Assembly: GCF_014770435.1 (NCBI RefSeq)
Contig: NZ_CP061739.1
Location: 2,046,001-2,110,000, forward strand
Length of the DNA: 64,000 nt
Direction: 5' to 3'
Source of the DNA: Psychrobacter sp. 28M-43
Lineage (GTDB): Bacteria > Pseudomonadota > Gammaproteobacteria > Pseudomonadales > Moraxellaceae
Within the stretch, counting starts at the first letter, position 1. Each line of letters begins with the position of its first letter. Position numbers and translations under genes: made by a program. This document shows positions 8,852 through 17,826 of this stretch, piece by piece. Below the pieces are notes generated by a model. That model made no database searches. It saw nothing but the letters and a program-made list of their open reading frames with translations, and was not told the DNA's origin.

Positions 8852-9014
8852 AGCACTTTGAAACAAATAAAATCAAGGTTTAGGCTGGATCAACGAAGAC
8901 ACCATCTATAACCCTGTTACCCATTGATACCGACGTAACGACGTCATGCGTGTATGATGTACGCGACAAATGTAAGCATCTTATCTATATCAATCATTAC
9001 TATTGAGCCTCGTT

Positions 9015-10829
9015 ATGCCTGAATCTCGTACCAATCTAAACCCTGAACCAAAAACCAGCTCGCCATATTTGATCGGATTATTACTTCGCTATAGCACGTT
9101 TGGCGCGGCGATTTTAATTCTATTGGCGGGTTTATTATTGGTAAGTTGGTGGCTGATTGTGATCGGTGGTTTGGCTGTGGCGCTTGGTATTTATGATTTG
9201 GTTCAGTCCAAGCACGCGATACTGAGCAACTACCCTGTCGCTGGACATATTCGCTATGTATTGGAGGACTTTCGCCCTGAGATTCGCCAGTACTTGCTTG
9301 AGGACGATAAAGAACAAGTGCCGTTTTCACGCCAGCAGCGTGCGCTAGTCTATCAACGTGCTAAGAACGTCAGTGACACCAACGCCTTTGGTACGCTAGA
9401 TAATTTATATACTCATGGTAAAGAGTGGTTTTTGCAATCTACCATCAGTGCACCACTAGAAAACAAAGATTTTCGTATTATGGTAGGCGGTGAGCGTTGT
9501 CAGCAGCCACACGATATGTCGGTGTTTAATATCTCTGCGATGAGCTTTGGCAGCCTGTCAGCGAACGCTATCATGGCACTCAATCAAGGCGCAAAATTAG
9601 GCGGTTTTACTCATGACACGGGCGAAGGCGCGATCAGCCCTTATCATCGCAAGTTTGGTGGTGATTTGATTTGGGAGTTGGGTACAGGCTACTTTGGTTG
9701 CCGTGATAATGATGGTAACTTTGATCCACAGTCTTTCGCTGAAAAAGCTGTCGATCCCCAAGTTAAAATGATTGAAATCAAGCTTTCACAAGGTGCCAAG
9801 CCTGGTAAAGGTGGCGTCCTTCCCTCTAGCAAAATCACCCAAGAGATTGCAGATACTCGTCAAGTGCCGACGGGTCAAGATTGTATCTCGCCCTCCTCGC
9901 ACACTGCATTTAGCACCCCGCGCGAGCTTGTCGCCTTTTGGCAGCAGCTACGCGACCTATCGGGCGGCAAGCCAGTTGGCTTTAAGCTATGTATTGGTCA
10001 GCCATGGCAGTTTATGGCGATTGTCAAAGCGATGGTAGAGACGGATAACTATCCTGATTTTATCGTTATCGATGGTGCAGAAGGCGGCACAGGTGCAGCG
10101 CCAGTCGAGTTTATGGACAATGTCGGCATGCCGATGGTCGAAGGGTTTTTGTTGGTACATAATACCTTGGTCGGTGCAGGCATCCGTGACAAAATTAAGC
10201 TTGGCGTCAGTGGCAAGATCGTATCAGGCTTCGATATTGCGCGCATGATTGCGCTAGGTGCCGATTGGTGTAACTCGGCACGTGGCTTTATGTTTGCGGT
10301 TGGCTGCATTCAGTCGCGCTCTTGTCATACCAACACTTGCCCGACAGGTGTGGCAACCCAAGATCCGTATCGTCAAAAGGCGCTCGATGTTCCTAGTAAG
10401 GCTGAGCGTGTTGCAAGTTTCCACAAAAACACGCTAAAATCGCTTGCCAGTATCGTAGGCGCGGTCGGTTTACAGCATCCTAGCCAATTACAGCCGTATC
10501 ATATCGCACGCCGTCTAGATGATGGGCAGATTAAGCTGTTATCCAAGTTTTTCTATTTTGCTGATAAAGGCGCATTGCTCGATCATAGTGCCCGTGCCGA
10601 TGTATTTAACCAGATGTGGGTCATGGCAAACCCTGATAGCTTCTTAGCCAATAATGACGCACTCATTGCTTATAACAAAGACTCGCGTGATAAGGGCAAA
10701 GAAACTGGTGCGCCAACAGAACACAGCACTGGATATAATTCTGAGCATTTGACTAACCTTACCGATGGTGGGCGATTAATTGGTAATGTGAATAACACAA
10801 TCCGCGACTTCCCGCCTACTAGCGACTGA
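9015..10829 (+). CDS. membrane-anchored FMN-binding glutamate-synthase-like protein
   Basis: A 604-residue protein. Two hydrophobic segments near residues 18-60 (around LLLRYSTFGAAILILLAG and SWWLIVIGGLAVALGIYDL) are followed by a domain like the FMN/synthase barrel of GltB. The barrel shows FNISAMSFGSLSANA, GGFTHDTGEG, the phosphate-binding GAEGGTGAAP and Cys431-x5-Cys437-x4-Cys442, the spacing of the GltB 3Fe-4S cluster. It lacks the N-terminal glutaminase domain, so it is not a full glutamate synthase. Orphan proteins of this kind are common but their reaction is not established to my knowledge; an oxidoreductase is likely. The frame runs back to a TTG at 9003; ATG 9015 is preferred. No partner gene is adjacent. 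Confidence 0.82.
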   Translation: MPESRTNLNPEPKTSSPYLIGLLLRYSTFGAAILILLAGLLLVSWWLIVIGGLAVALGIYDLVQSKHAILSNYPVAGHIRYVLEDFRPEIRQYLLEDDKEQVPFSRQQRALVYQRAKNVSDTNAFGTLDNLYTHGKEWFLQSTISAPLENKDFRIMVGGERCQQPHDMSVFNISAMSFGSLSANAIMALNQGAKLGGFTHDTGEGAISPYHRKFGGDLIWELGTGYFGCRDNDGNFDPQSFAEKAVDPQVKMIEIKLSQGAKPGKGGVLPSSKITQEIADTRQVPTGQDCISPSSHTAFSTPRELVAFWQQLRDLSGGKPVGFKLCIGQPWQFMAIVKAMVETDNYPDFIVIDGAEGGTGAAPVEFMDNVGMPMVEGFLLVHNTLVGAGIRDKIKLGVSGKIVSGFDIARMIALGADWCNSARGFMFAVGCIQSRSCHTNTCPTGVATQDPYRQKALDVPSKAERVASFHKNTLKSLASIVGAVGLQHPSQLQPYHIARRLDDGQIKLLSKFFYFADKGALLDHSARADVFNQMWVMANPDSFLANNDALIAYNKDSRDKGKETGAPTEHSTGYNSEHLTNLTDGGRLIGNVNNTIRDFPPTSD

Positions 10830-10933
10830 ATCAGCGCCTAAATCGTTTTCTTAAAAAGTAGTAATGAAGGTGTAATTAAGCAGTAGATAGCAACCAAACT
10901 TAAATAATTAGTACATTAAAAGACGCGTGATTG

Positions 10934-11746
10934 ATGCCAAGTTCTATTTTTACCTTATCCCTACCAACGATAGTGCTTGCGCTAGGCCTTAGTGCCTGCC
11001 AGCAGACAAATCCTGACGCAGCTAGCAGCGACACCGATAGCTGGTCATGTCAGACTGAAGACACACCTTTTACTTATAGCGTTTGCCGAGTGGATGCTAC
11101 CGCGTTAGCGAGCGAGCGTTATTCATTACAACTGTTTTGGCAATCCTCTGATAACAATAAGCCTCTGCTAACCTTTGATACGTTATTGGCCACATTACCG
11201 AACCATGAGAGTCTCAACTTTGCGATGAATGCAGGCATGTATAATGAAAACTATGCGCCGATTGGATATACCGTCATCGAAGGCAAAGAACTCAAATCGC
11301 TAAATACAAAAGAAGGTGGCGGTAATTTTCATCTATTACCTAATGGGGTTATGTGGTGGGACAAAGCTGGCAACGTGCAAATCACCGAAAGTAATGCGTT
11401 AAATGAGCAGATAAGCAGTGGTGATATGCAGCCTTGGTATGCGACGCAATCTGGCCCTATGCTGGTCATCAATGACGAGATACATCCACAGTTCAATCCT
11501 GATAGCAGCTCAATCAAACTGCGTAATGGTGCAGGTGTTTGCCGTGATGGCAGTATACAGCTCGTTAATAGCGATGAGCCTGTGACATTCTATCAGTTTG
11601 CAGAGCTATTTAAGGATGAGCTGGGTTGTTCAAATGCGCTGTTTTTAGACGGTGGTATTGCCTCAGCTTTGTATGCGCCCAGTATCGATAAGCAAGACAA
11701 AAAAGAGATGGGAGTGATGATTGGATTGGTTGAAAATAAAGAGTAA
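10934..11746 (+). CDS. DUF2233 / phosphodiester-glycosidase-like lipoprotein
   Basis: A 270-residue protein with a lipoprotein signal: hydrophobic stretch at 5-19 and lipobox LSAC with Cys22 as the likely lipidated residue. The mature part resembles the DUF2233/NAGPA fold, with AMNAGMYNENYAPIGYTVIEG, QSGPMLVIN, RNGAGVCRDG and the C-terminal FLDGGIASALY motifs typical of that family. Members are phosphodiester glycosidases or of unknown role; the substrate here is unknown. ATG 10934 is chosen because the frame otherwise starts at a TTG three bases earlier. A strong terminator follows. It is probably exported to the periplasmic face of the inner or outer membrane. Confidence 0.75.
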   Translation: MPSSIFTLSLPTIVLALGLSACQQTNPDAASSDTDSWSCQTEDTPFTYSVCRVDATALASERYSLQLFWQSSDNNKPLLTFDTLLATLPNHESLNFAMNAGMYNENYAPIGYTVIEGKELKSLNTKEGGGNFHLLPNGVMWWDKAGNVQITESNALNEQISSGDMQPWYATQSGPMLVINDEIHPQFNPDSSSIKLRNGAGVCRDGSIQLVNSDEPVTFYQFAELFKDELGCSNALFLDGGIASALYAPSIDKQDKKEMGVMIGLVENKE

Positions 11747-11797
11747 TATGTCTTTATATTTTTAGGTTAATCTCTTTCTTCTCATAGTATTTTGCAT

Positions 11798-11840
11798 AAA
11801 AAAGCACTTAGCATGATGATTTCACGCTAAGTGCTTTTTT
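11798..11840. terminator. bidirectional terminator between the DUF2233 gene and hmp
   Basis: A 15-bp perfect stem (AAAAAAGCACTTAGC at 11798-11812, its complement at 11826-11840) ends in a T6 run on either strand. It separates convergent genes. Confidence 0.9.
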
Positions 11841-11884
11841 ATAAACGTTTATTTTGCATATTATAGTCAAAGAACTCTAAAATG

Positions 11885-11943
11885 GGTACAAGGCAGCCGA
11901 CTGCAGATTGTACAAATAGTACATCTAAGGAGGATAACGCCGT
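11885..11943. repeat. dispersed palindromic intergenic repeat, copy A
   Basis: The segment starts GGTACAAGGCAGCCGACTG, contains the palindrome TGTAC-AAATA-GTACA (11909-11923), and ends CTAAGGAGGATAACGCCGTA. It aligns in order with the copies at 20828-20895 and, reversed, 49706-49766. It is the most diverged of the three. Confidence 0.55.
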
Positions 11944-11979
11944 AGCGGTTTAGTAGTTTACCGACTATATGTTAAAAAC

Positions 11980-13197
11980 TTAACCACCCAAGCTCATCTT
12001 AGGACCAAACGGTTCGTAGTGGACACTATCGACACCATGATCTAATGCTACTAACCCGTCAATCATGCTCTCCATAAACGGCATCGAGCCGCACACATAG
12101 ATATCGGCAGGCTTAGGCAAAGTAGCAAGCCATGTCTCATCTAATATCTGCCCAGACTCAAAGTAAAAGATATGTTTTTCTACACTCTCAGCTTGTTCGA
12201 GTAGTTTATTAACTTGATCAGAAAAAGCATGATGGGCGGTATTTTGACATGCATAAACCCAAATAATAGGACGTTTAGGATTGGCTAATACTTGCGCCGC
12301 TAGCATAGACAGTACAGGCGTCACCCCGACTCCTGCACTCATCAACACCAATGGAATATCATTTTGCTGTACCAAATCTTGATTGAGCGCAAAGTCACCA
12401 GCTGGTGCCGATAATAAAACCGTATCACCGACTTCTAGTTGATCATGCATATAGTTAGAGACCAGCCCATGATGCGCATTACGGTTGTCACGTCGAACCG
12501 CAAACTGAATGCCTGTATCGGTACTAGCAGAGTACAAAGAATAATGGCGCAAGGCTATATGGTCGCTGTCTTTTGGGTCTGTTTTTACTGTGATATATTG
12601 ACCAGCAGTTAAGGTTAACTTGCTTAAATCAATATCTTGAGCGTTTGCTAAATCATCACCTGTTTTGTTCTCACTATTATCGACTGGTACTACGGTAAAG
12701 GCTGCGATATCTATAGCAGCCGCTACCTTTTCGGTCACTTTAAAAGGTGCAAACCCCTGCCACATTGCTTCTTCATACATACCATGTTCAATCTGGATAA
12801 ATACCGAAGCGATCTCATCATAGGCTTCTGTCCAAGCGTCAATAATGTCATCGGTAGCCGCTTCACCCAATACTTCTTTTATCGCCCCAATTAAATGCTT
12901 GCCGACGATAGGATAATGCTCAGGCAATATCTGTAAGGCTCTATGCTTGTGGCTAATCTGGGTCACTTGTGGCAATAGCGTAGCCAGTTTGTCTAAGTGC
13001 TTGGCAGCGGCTAATACTGTCGTCGCTAGCGCCGTCTGCTGTCTTCCCAATTTTTGATTGGTCTCATTAAAAATATCTAACAGCTCAGGATGCTCATTAA
13101 ACATATTTTTATAAAACACAGTGGTAATCGCAACGCCATGCTCTTCGAGTACAGGAACAGTTGCGGTGACAATTTCTAACGTTTTTGGTGAGGCCAT
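11980..13197 (-). CDS. hmp: flavohaemoprotein, nitric oxide dioxygenase
   Basis: A 405-residue cytoplasmic protein that converts NO and O2 to nitrate using NAD(P)H. The globin domain (about 1-140) has Tyr29, Gln53, proximal His85 (ISHKH) and Tyr95, at the same numbers as E. coli Hmp. Next comes the FAD-binding region with RHYSLYSAS, then the NAD-binding region with MSAGVGVTPVLSML and a C-terminal VHYEPFGP. The frame opens at 13215, but AAGAGA is 6 nt before ATG 13197 (MASPKTLEIV), which matches the family start. A near-ideal NsrR-type palindrome lies 132 bp upstream, so expression is probably induced by nitric oxide. No nsrR gene is in the window. Confidence 0.95.
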   Translation of the reverse strand: MASPKTLEIVTATVPVLEEHGVAITTVFYKNMFNEHPELLDIFNETNQKLGRQQTALATTVLAAAKHLDKLATLLPQVTQISHKHRALQILPEHYPIVGKHLIGAIKEVLGEAATDDIIDAWTEAYDEIASVFIQIEHGMYEEAMWQGFAPFKVTEKVAAAIDIAAFTVVPVDNSENKTGDDLANAQDIDLSKLTLTAGQYITVKTDPKDSDHIALRHYSLYSASTDTGIQFAVRRDNRNAHHGLVSNYMHDQLEVGDTVLLSAPAGDFALNQDLVQQNDIPLVLMSAGVGVTPVLSMLAAQVLANPKRPIIWVYACQNTAHHAFSDQVNKLLEQAESVEKHIFYFESGQILDETWLATLPKPADIYVCGSMPFMESMIDGLVALDHGVDSVHYEPFGPKMSLGG

Positions 13198-13328
13198 GTT
13201 GTTTCTCTTAGTCATTAATTACATTGATAAATTAAGATGTTAAAAATAATCCGTCTAAACTGGCAATAATAAGCAGACCTTTTTGCAGTGGTCATCAAAA
13301 TTTTTAGTAGATCAATTCGGAATATCTA

Positions 13329-13353
13329 TAACATTCATTTAAAATGAATGTTA
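13329..13353. promoter_or_regulatory. NsrR-type operator upstream of hmp
   Basis: TAACATTCAT-TTAAA-ATGAATGTTA is a perfect 10-bp-arm palindrome. It matches the gamma-proteobacterial NsrR pattern (ATGCATTT-AAATGCAT type) at most conserved positions. It sits 132 bp before the hmp start codon, the expected location and target for this NO-sensing repressor. Confidence 0.78.
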
Positions 13354-13411
13354 ACACACTTTACTAGACATACCAATATAGGATGACTATAGAACCTATT
13401 TGCATCGACAA

Positions 13412-13447
13412 AAAAACAGCCGCTATGTTGTCATAACGGCTGTTTTT
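13412..13447 (-). terminator. terminator after the VWA gene
   Basis: Stem AAAAACAGCCG (13412-13422) and CGGCTGTTTTT (13437-13447), 11 bp, lies 54 bp past the stop of the VWA-domain gene on the minus strand and has T-runs on both sides. Confidence 0.82.
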
Positions 13448-13500
13448 ATAAGGATTTAAGCTGTGTTAACAGGTTTTAGGAGTTAGGTTAAATATTAAAA

Positions 13501-14724
13501 TTACCGCGCCATATATTGAGTCATTTCTTCAACACCATGTAGCGTCATCGGGTACATTTTATTTTCGAATAGCTTTTTAATTTCAACGATGGTCTGTGTA
13601 TATTGCCAATACGACGGGTTTTCAGGATTGAGCCAAGTTACTTTATCAAAATGCTCAAGTACACGCTTCAGCCATACAATGCCCGCTTCATTATTCATAT
13701 ACTCTACGCTGCCGCCTACTGTCATCAGCTCATAAGGCGACATCGATGCATCACCGACGAAAATGACGCGATACTCACGGCCATATTTATTGAGTAGCTC
13801 AAACGTTGGCATCGGTGCGCTATGGCGACGATTGTTGTCCTTCCACACATAGTCATACAAACAGTTATGAAAATAAAAGAACTCTAAGGTTTTGAATTCA
13901 TTTTTTGCCGCAGAAAATAGTTTTTCGAGCGCTTCGACATGGATATCCATACTGCCGCCCACATCAAACAGCATCAACACTTTGACACGGTTACGGCGCT
14001 CTGCCTGCATATGTATATCGAGCACACCCTTTTTTGCCGTGCGCTTAATCGTCTCATGAATATCAAGCTCGTCAGCACTGCCTGTCCGCGCAAACTGACG
14101 CAGATTGCGTAGTGCCATTTGAATTTGGCGAGTACTGAGCTGATTATCGTCATCGAGATTGCGATATTTGCGTTGCTCCCAGACTTTTGCTGCGCTACGT
14201 TTGCGAGACTCACCACCGACACGTACGCCTTCTGGATGATCGCCATAGGCACCAAATGGCGAAGTGCCGCCCGTTCCTACCCATTTACTGCCACCTTGAT
14301 GACGTTCTTTTTGCTCTTTTAACCGTTCTTCTAACACCTTCATCAGCTCTTCAAGCGAGCCGTACTTTTTTAGTAGGCGTCTTTGCTCTTCCGTTAGATT
14401 CTTTGGATCGAGCTTTAGATCTAGCCACTCTTTGGGCACGTCCGTCAGCTTGGCTAATAGCTCATCCATATCGAGACTATCAACACCTTCAAAATAATCC
14501 GCCATGGCCCGATCGAACTTATCAAAATGGCGCTCATCTTTGACCATGCACAGTCGAATCAGCCGATACATATCTTCGCGGCTAGCAAAAGTAGTCAGTG
14601 CTGGATCTTCAGGATGCGATTGCATCATCAGCCCTTTATCTAACGCGGCATTGAGATCGAGCAGCTCGCGCGTACTGACTGGCACGCCATAAGTACGCAA
14701 AGTATAGAATAGTTTGATAAACAT
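13501..14724 (-). CDS. VWA-domain protein (CoxE-like), MoxR partner
   Basis: A 407-residue protein. The N-terminal part (1-130) is predicted helical, beginning FIKLFYTLRTYGVPVSTREL as in the VWA/CoxE-like family. A charged, Gly-rich linker lies at about 140-185. A von Willebrand A-type domain follows, with LMLFDVGGSMDIHV as the MIDAS-like motif (Gly where many have Ser: DVGGS rather than DxSxS) and the later FVGDASMSPYELM. Such proteins pair with MoxR ATPases in assembly or metal-insertion roles; the client here is unknown. It follows the MoxR gene by 153 bp on the same strand. No strong ribosome site precedes ATG 14724. A terminator follows the gene. Confidence 0.83.
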   Translation of the reverse strand: MFIKLFYTLRTYGVPVSTRELLDLNAALDKGLMMQSHPEDPALTTFASREDMYRLIRLCMVKDERHFDKFDRAMADYFEGVDSLDMDELLAKLTDVPKEWLDLKLDPKNLTEEQRRLLKKYGSLEELMKVLEERLKEQKERHQGGSKWVGTGGTSPFGAYGDHPEGVRVGGESRKRSAAKVWEQRKYRNLDDDNQLSTRQIQMALRNLRQFARTGSADELDIHETIKRTAKKGVLDIHMQAERRNRVKVLMLFDVGGSMDIHVEALEKLFSAAKNEFKTLEFFYFHNCLYDYVWKDNNRRHSAPMPTFELLNKYGREYRVIFVGDASMSPYELMTVGGSVEYMNNEAGIVWLKRVLEHFDKVTWLNPENPSYWQYTQTIVEIKKLFENKMYPMTLHGVEEMTQYMAR

Positions 14725-14877
14725 AAGAGTCGTATCACTTATTGGCTGATATTATTATCTGGTGATATTGCTGATATCGTTAATTGGTACAGTTACAGAT
14801 TGAGCGTTTGCATTGACCTTCATAGTAGACATCCGATGTCGGACACAAGATATTAAAGTCAACGCAAGCTGCAAACA

Positions 14878-15741
14878 TTAACGACGCATCATATTGGCAA
14901 AACGCTGTAATAAACTCACATCTGCCTCGTTTTTGAGCAACGCACCGTATAGAGGCGGAATAGATTTCTCGCCGCGCAGATTTTCTTCTAATTCGTCCTG
15001 AGCCATATCATCAGCAAGTAACAAGGTTAACCAGTCGACCAACTCAGACGTTGATGGCGGCTTTTTAAGACCTTGAATACCACGCAGCTTATAGAAGATA
15101 TCCAACGCATCATTGACCAGTTTTTCCTGAATATCCGGAAAATGCACTTCGATGATTTGGCGCATGGTTTCTTCTTCTGGGAAGTCAATATAGTGGAAGA
15201 AGCAACGACGCAAAAATGCATCTGGCAGCTCTTTTTCATTGTTTGAGGTAATAATAACTACTGGACGCTGCGCTGCCGTGATGGTCTCGCCCGTCTCATA
15301 AACATAAAAAGACATCTTATCAAGCTCATGTAGCAAATCATTTGGGAACTCGATATCGGCTTTATCAATCTCATCAATCAGCAGTACGCTACGCTCTGTA
15401 CTGGTAAAAGCGTCCCACAGCTTGCCTGGCTTAATATAGTTGGCAATGTCATAGACCTTATCATCACCCAACTGTGAATCCCGCAGGCGTGATACTGCAT
15501 CGTATTCGTACAGTCCTTGCTCAGCCTTAGTCGTCGATTTGACGTGCCAAGTAATCAATGGCATGCCCAAACTTTCAGCGACTTCTTCGGCAAGCAACGT
15601 CTTACCTGTGCCAGGCTCACCTTTGATCAGCAACGGCTTTTGTAAGGTCATAGCGGCATTTACGGCCAGTTGCAAATCATCGGTAGCAATATAACTACTG
15701 GTACCAGTAAAGTTTTTCTTAGTATTGTCAGCTGTGGTCAT
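14878..15741 (-). CDS. MoxR-family AAA+ ATPase
   Basis: A 287-residue AAA+ ATPase. Walker A is GEPGTGKTLLAEE (about 41-53), Walker B is LLIDEIDKAD (about 119-128), sensor 1 is VVIITSNNEKELPDAFLRRC with an arginine-finger-like RRC, and the C-terminal lid follows. MoxR proteins act as chaperones for maturing protein complexes, usually with a VWA partner encoded next door, as here. ATG 15741 has a modest GAGATC site. The gene has its own upstream space of 299 bp, with a terminator for the preceding membrane-protein gene. Confidence 0.88.
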   Translation of the reverse strand: MTTADNTKKNFTGTSSYIATDDLQLAVNAAMTLQKPLLIKGEPGTGKTLLAEEVAESLGMPLITWHVKSTTKAEQGLYEYDAVSRLRDSQLGDDKVYDIANYIKPGKLWDAFTSTERSVLLIDEIDKADIEFPNDLLHELDKMSFYVYETGETITAAQRPVVIITSNNEKELPDAFLRRCFFHYIDFPEEETMRQIIEVHFPDIQEKLVNDALDIFYKLRGIQGLKKPPSTSELVDWLTLLLADDMAQDELEENLRGEKSIPPLYGALLKNEADVSLLQRFANMMRR

Positions 15742-15954
15742 AATCAGATCTCGATTGTTGTTATAGATAAATTGTTATAAATGGATAGTTCTAAAACATA
15801 AATGACTAATAAATGATAAGTTAGTGAAGGATAAATTAGATTAGCACAGCCTGATGCATTGCCAAAATACTCATGCGTTCGCATTTATTAACAATTGTTA
15901 TGTGCAATGTATAGTGAGCAATTATTTATATGCCTAATAAACAATCTGGCACAA

Positions 15955-15980
15955 AAAAAGACACGCAATGGTGTCTTTTT
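15955..15980 (-). terminator. terminator after the unknown membrane-protein gene
   Basis: AAAAAGACAC (15955-15964) pairs with GTGTCTTTTT (15971-15980) around a 6-nt loop. It lies 60 bp downstream of the stop at 16041 on the minus strand. The rest of the gap 15742-15954 shows nothing else I can name. Confidence 0.8.
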
Positions 15981-16040
15981 ATTCAGGTATCAAATAACTT
16001 TTAAGACAATAATTTTGTCTCAACGCCTGGCCTATTTTTA

Positions 16041-16637
16041 TTACTTGTCAGATGTATCGTTAGCCATTTTTTTAGCCGATGTACTGTCTTTTTTTAAGCT
16101 CACGTTAGTCTCAGGCTGTTCAGTTACGGTAGCGCCTTCTGGCAAATAACTGCCTGTGGTCATTTGCAATGTGGCCTGCGTATCTTCTGCGCTGCGACTG
16201 CGGGCTTTGTCCAAGCTAGATGCAAATGCGCTGCGTATCAGCTGCCATACAAAACCAACAAACAGCCCTGCGACCAGTATCACCAATATCGGCAACATAT
16301 TGGCAACCGCGCCTGCGTAATCTTTCATCATCACAGCATAGACGACGCTAATACTGGCTGGTGCAAGCTCGCTCGGATCGCCAAGTGCAGTACCTGGTGC
16401 TAATAATACTGCAAACAGAACCATCCAGCTCATACCGCCCAATGGCTTTGGTAGTACACGAGCAACGAGTATCCATAGCACTAGTACCAAAACAGCACCG
16501 CCCAGATAAGCATACATCGGCAAATCAGCGGGCGGGACATCCTTTACCATTTGGCCCCACCAAATGGCAATCTCACCGAGAATGTCACTGATAGACTCTA
16601 GCGGTAAGCTATGTAAGATATTTTTTAACCAGTCCAT
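16041..16637 (-). CDS. unrecognised integral membrane protein
   Basis: I do not recognise this 198-residue protein. Residues about 42-62 and 70-87 are hydrophobic (AYLGGAVLVLVLWILVARVL and MSWMVLFAVLLAPG), and 113-136 is a third likely membrane segment (MLPILVILVAGLFVGFVWQL). The C-terminal 60 residues are polar and rich in Ser, Thr and Lys, ending in a KKDSTSAKKMANDTSDK tail that is probably cytoplasmic. It lies upstream of the MoxR/VWA pair on the same strand but is cut off from it by a terminator. It may be related in function or only a neighbour. Confidence 0.68.
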   Translation of the reverse strand: MDWLKNILHSLPLESISDILGEIAIWWGQMVKDVPPADLPMYAYLGGAVLVLVLWILVARVLPKPLGGMSWMVLFAVLLAPGTALGDPSELAPASISVVYAVMMKDYAGAVANMLPILVILVAGLFVGFVWQLIRSAFASSLDKARSRSAEDTQATLQMTTGSYLPEGATVTEQPETNVSLKKDSTSAKKMANDTSDK

Positions 16638-16898
16638 GCGTGTTTATTTACCTGCGTTTATCGCCGGTGACACAATCTGTGTCTAGCGGTATATGTGCGT
16701 TCTGTAGAACCAGAATGAGGCCAACTACATAATGAACTTATGCATTATGTAGGCTTATATGTACATTGCGTAGGGTGTCAGTTTATCACGACTTTCTACT
16801 CAAATGCATGTGAGCAAGTGTGTCGTAGGTTTTTATCGACGCTATTTTCAAGGTAGCGTACTGATATGTCCTACCACACTTACTTGCTGACAAATCCA

Positions 16899-17219
16899 TT
16901 AATTATAGATGCTGTCCTGCGATTCACGAGCGCGCAGTTCTGCTTGGCGGCGCATCACGTCTTGCGGCGGCAACTGCACAAAGTAGCCTTGAGACTGTAG
17001 TTTTGCCAGTACTTCTTCTTTATCAACACGAGCGAGCTTATCTTTAGTCGACAAGTCCAGATGCATGACGAACTTACTACGGCCTAAACCTGCACGGAAA
17101 TCTTTTGGTAATACACCAAGCCAGTCTTTGATTTCATCAGTATCATCAGGATAATCAGGACGCGCAATGTAGATATACATGTCGTCATGTTTGGGAAATT
17201 TATAAATATCGCAATGCAT
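16899..17219 (-). CDS. ycgL: YcgL-domain protein
   Basis: A 106-residue protein starting MHCDIYKFPKHDDMYIYI, matching the small YcgL family of gamma-proteobacteria. The conserved LPKDFRAGLGRSKFVMHLDL and GYFVQLPPQ segments are present. Its molecular role is not settled in the literature I know. Three codons of open frame precede the ATG; AGGTGG upstream of 17219 supports that start. In many relatives ycgL lies next to rnd, but here rnd is 7.6 kb away. Confidence 0.85.
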   Translation of the reverse strand: MHCDIYKFPKHDDMYIYIARPDYPDDTDEIKDWLGVLPKDFRAGLGRSKFVMHLDLSTKDKLARVDKEEVLAKLQSQGYFVQLPPQDVMRRQAELRARESQDSIYN

Positions 17220-17368
17220 AAAAACCACCTATCAGAAACTATGGGCGTAGGTTAGCATATTTCAGGCAAATACCAGTAGTCGCTTTGCGTTTTGCTATGG
17301 TAATTTTTGTCAAAAGATACAGATAAAACGCTGATATGAGCGATAAAAATATCATTGTAAAACATAAC

Positions 17369-17608
17369 CTATTTGACAGACTGCCCTATCAAAACATCAT
17401 TTTTGCCAAATTTATTTATTTTAATGGCTTTGATGACTTGTAAAAGCGCTTTGAACCTTTCATAATAAAAGCGTTTTTCAGGAGAGAGTTTATCAGCATA
17501 GATTTTGTATTGAACCCCATTGGTTATACAACTATCGCAATTGCTAGATAACCACCGAAGGCGCATCCACCCTGCCAATCGCTCAGGTAAAAGGACTGAA
17601 AAACGCAT
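17369..17608 (-). CDS. doubtful small hypothetical ORF
   Basis: A 79-codon frame with no recognised family. The product is basic, with RWLSSNCDSCITNGVQYKIY in the middle and a Lys-rich C-terminus. No ribosome site precedes ATG 17608. It occupies an otherwise empty 390-bp stretch. It could be a small protein, a remnant, or chance. Confidence 0.25.
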   Translation of the reverse strand: MRFSVLLPERLAGWMRLRWLSSNCDSCITNGVQYKIYADKLSPEKRFYYERFKALLQVIKAIKINKFGKNDVLIGQSVK

Positions 17609-17685
17609 GTCACTGTTGTTTGATAGTATTTAGTAGTATGACGCTCATAGCGCACTACTTTTTTATCAAACATAAGGCATAACAA

Positions 17686-17818
17686 ATCTGGAGAGTGGTA
17701 AGAACGGACGACGTCTTACCCACCGAAGGGGAGAAAATACGCTATCATCGATGATAGGGCTCATATAACTGCCCAAAAATGATGGTTCGTGTTGAAAATC
17801 TCAGGTCACAGGACAGAT
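17686..17818 (+). ncRNA. glycine riboswitch (single aptamer) before gcvT
   Basis: The segment shows the conserved glycine aptamer core in order: ATCTGGAGAG at 17686-17695, a hairpin GGTAAGA/TCTTACC, CACCGAAGGGG at 17721-17731, a variable arm, then CTCAGGTCACAGGACAGA at 17800-17817. P1 is formed by ATCTG (17686-17690) and CAGAT (17814-17818). It lies 177 bp upstream of gcvT. I find only one copy of the core, most like the second aptamer of tandem glycine switches, so it is a singlet type. Confidence 0.9.
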
Positions 17819-17826
17819 AGGGCTTT

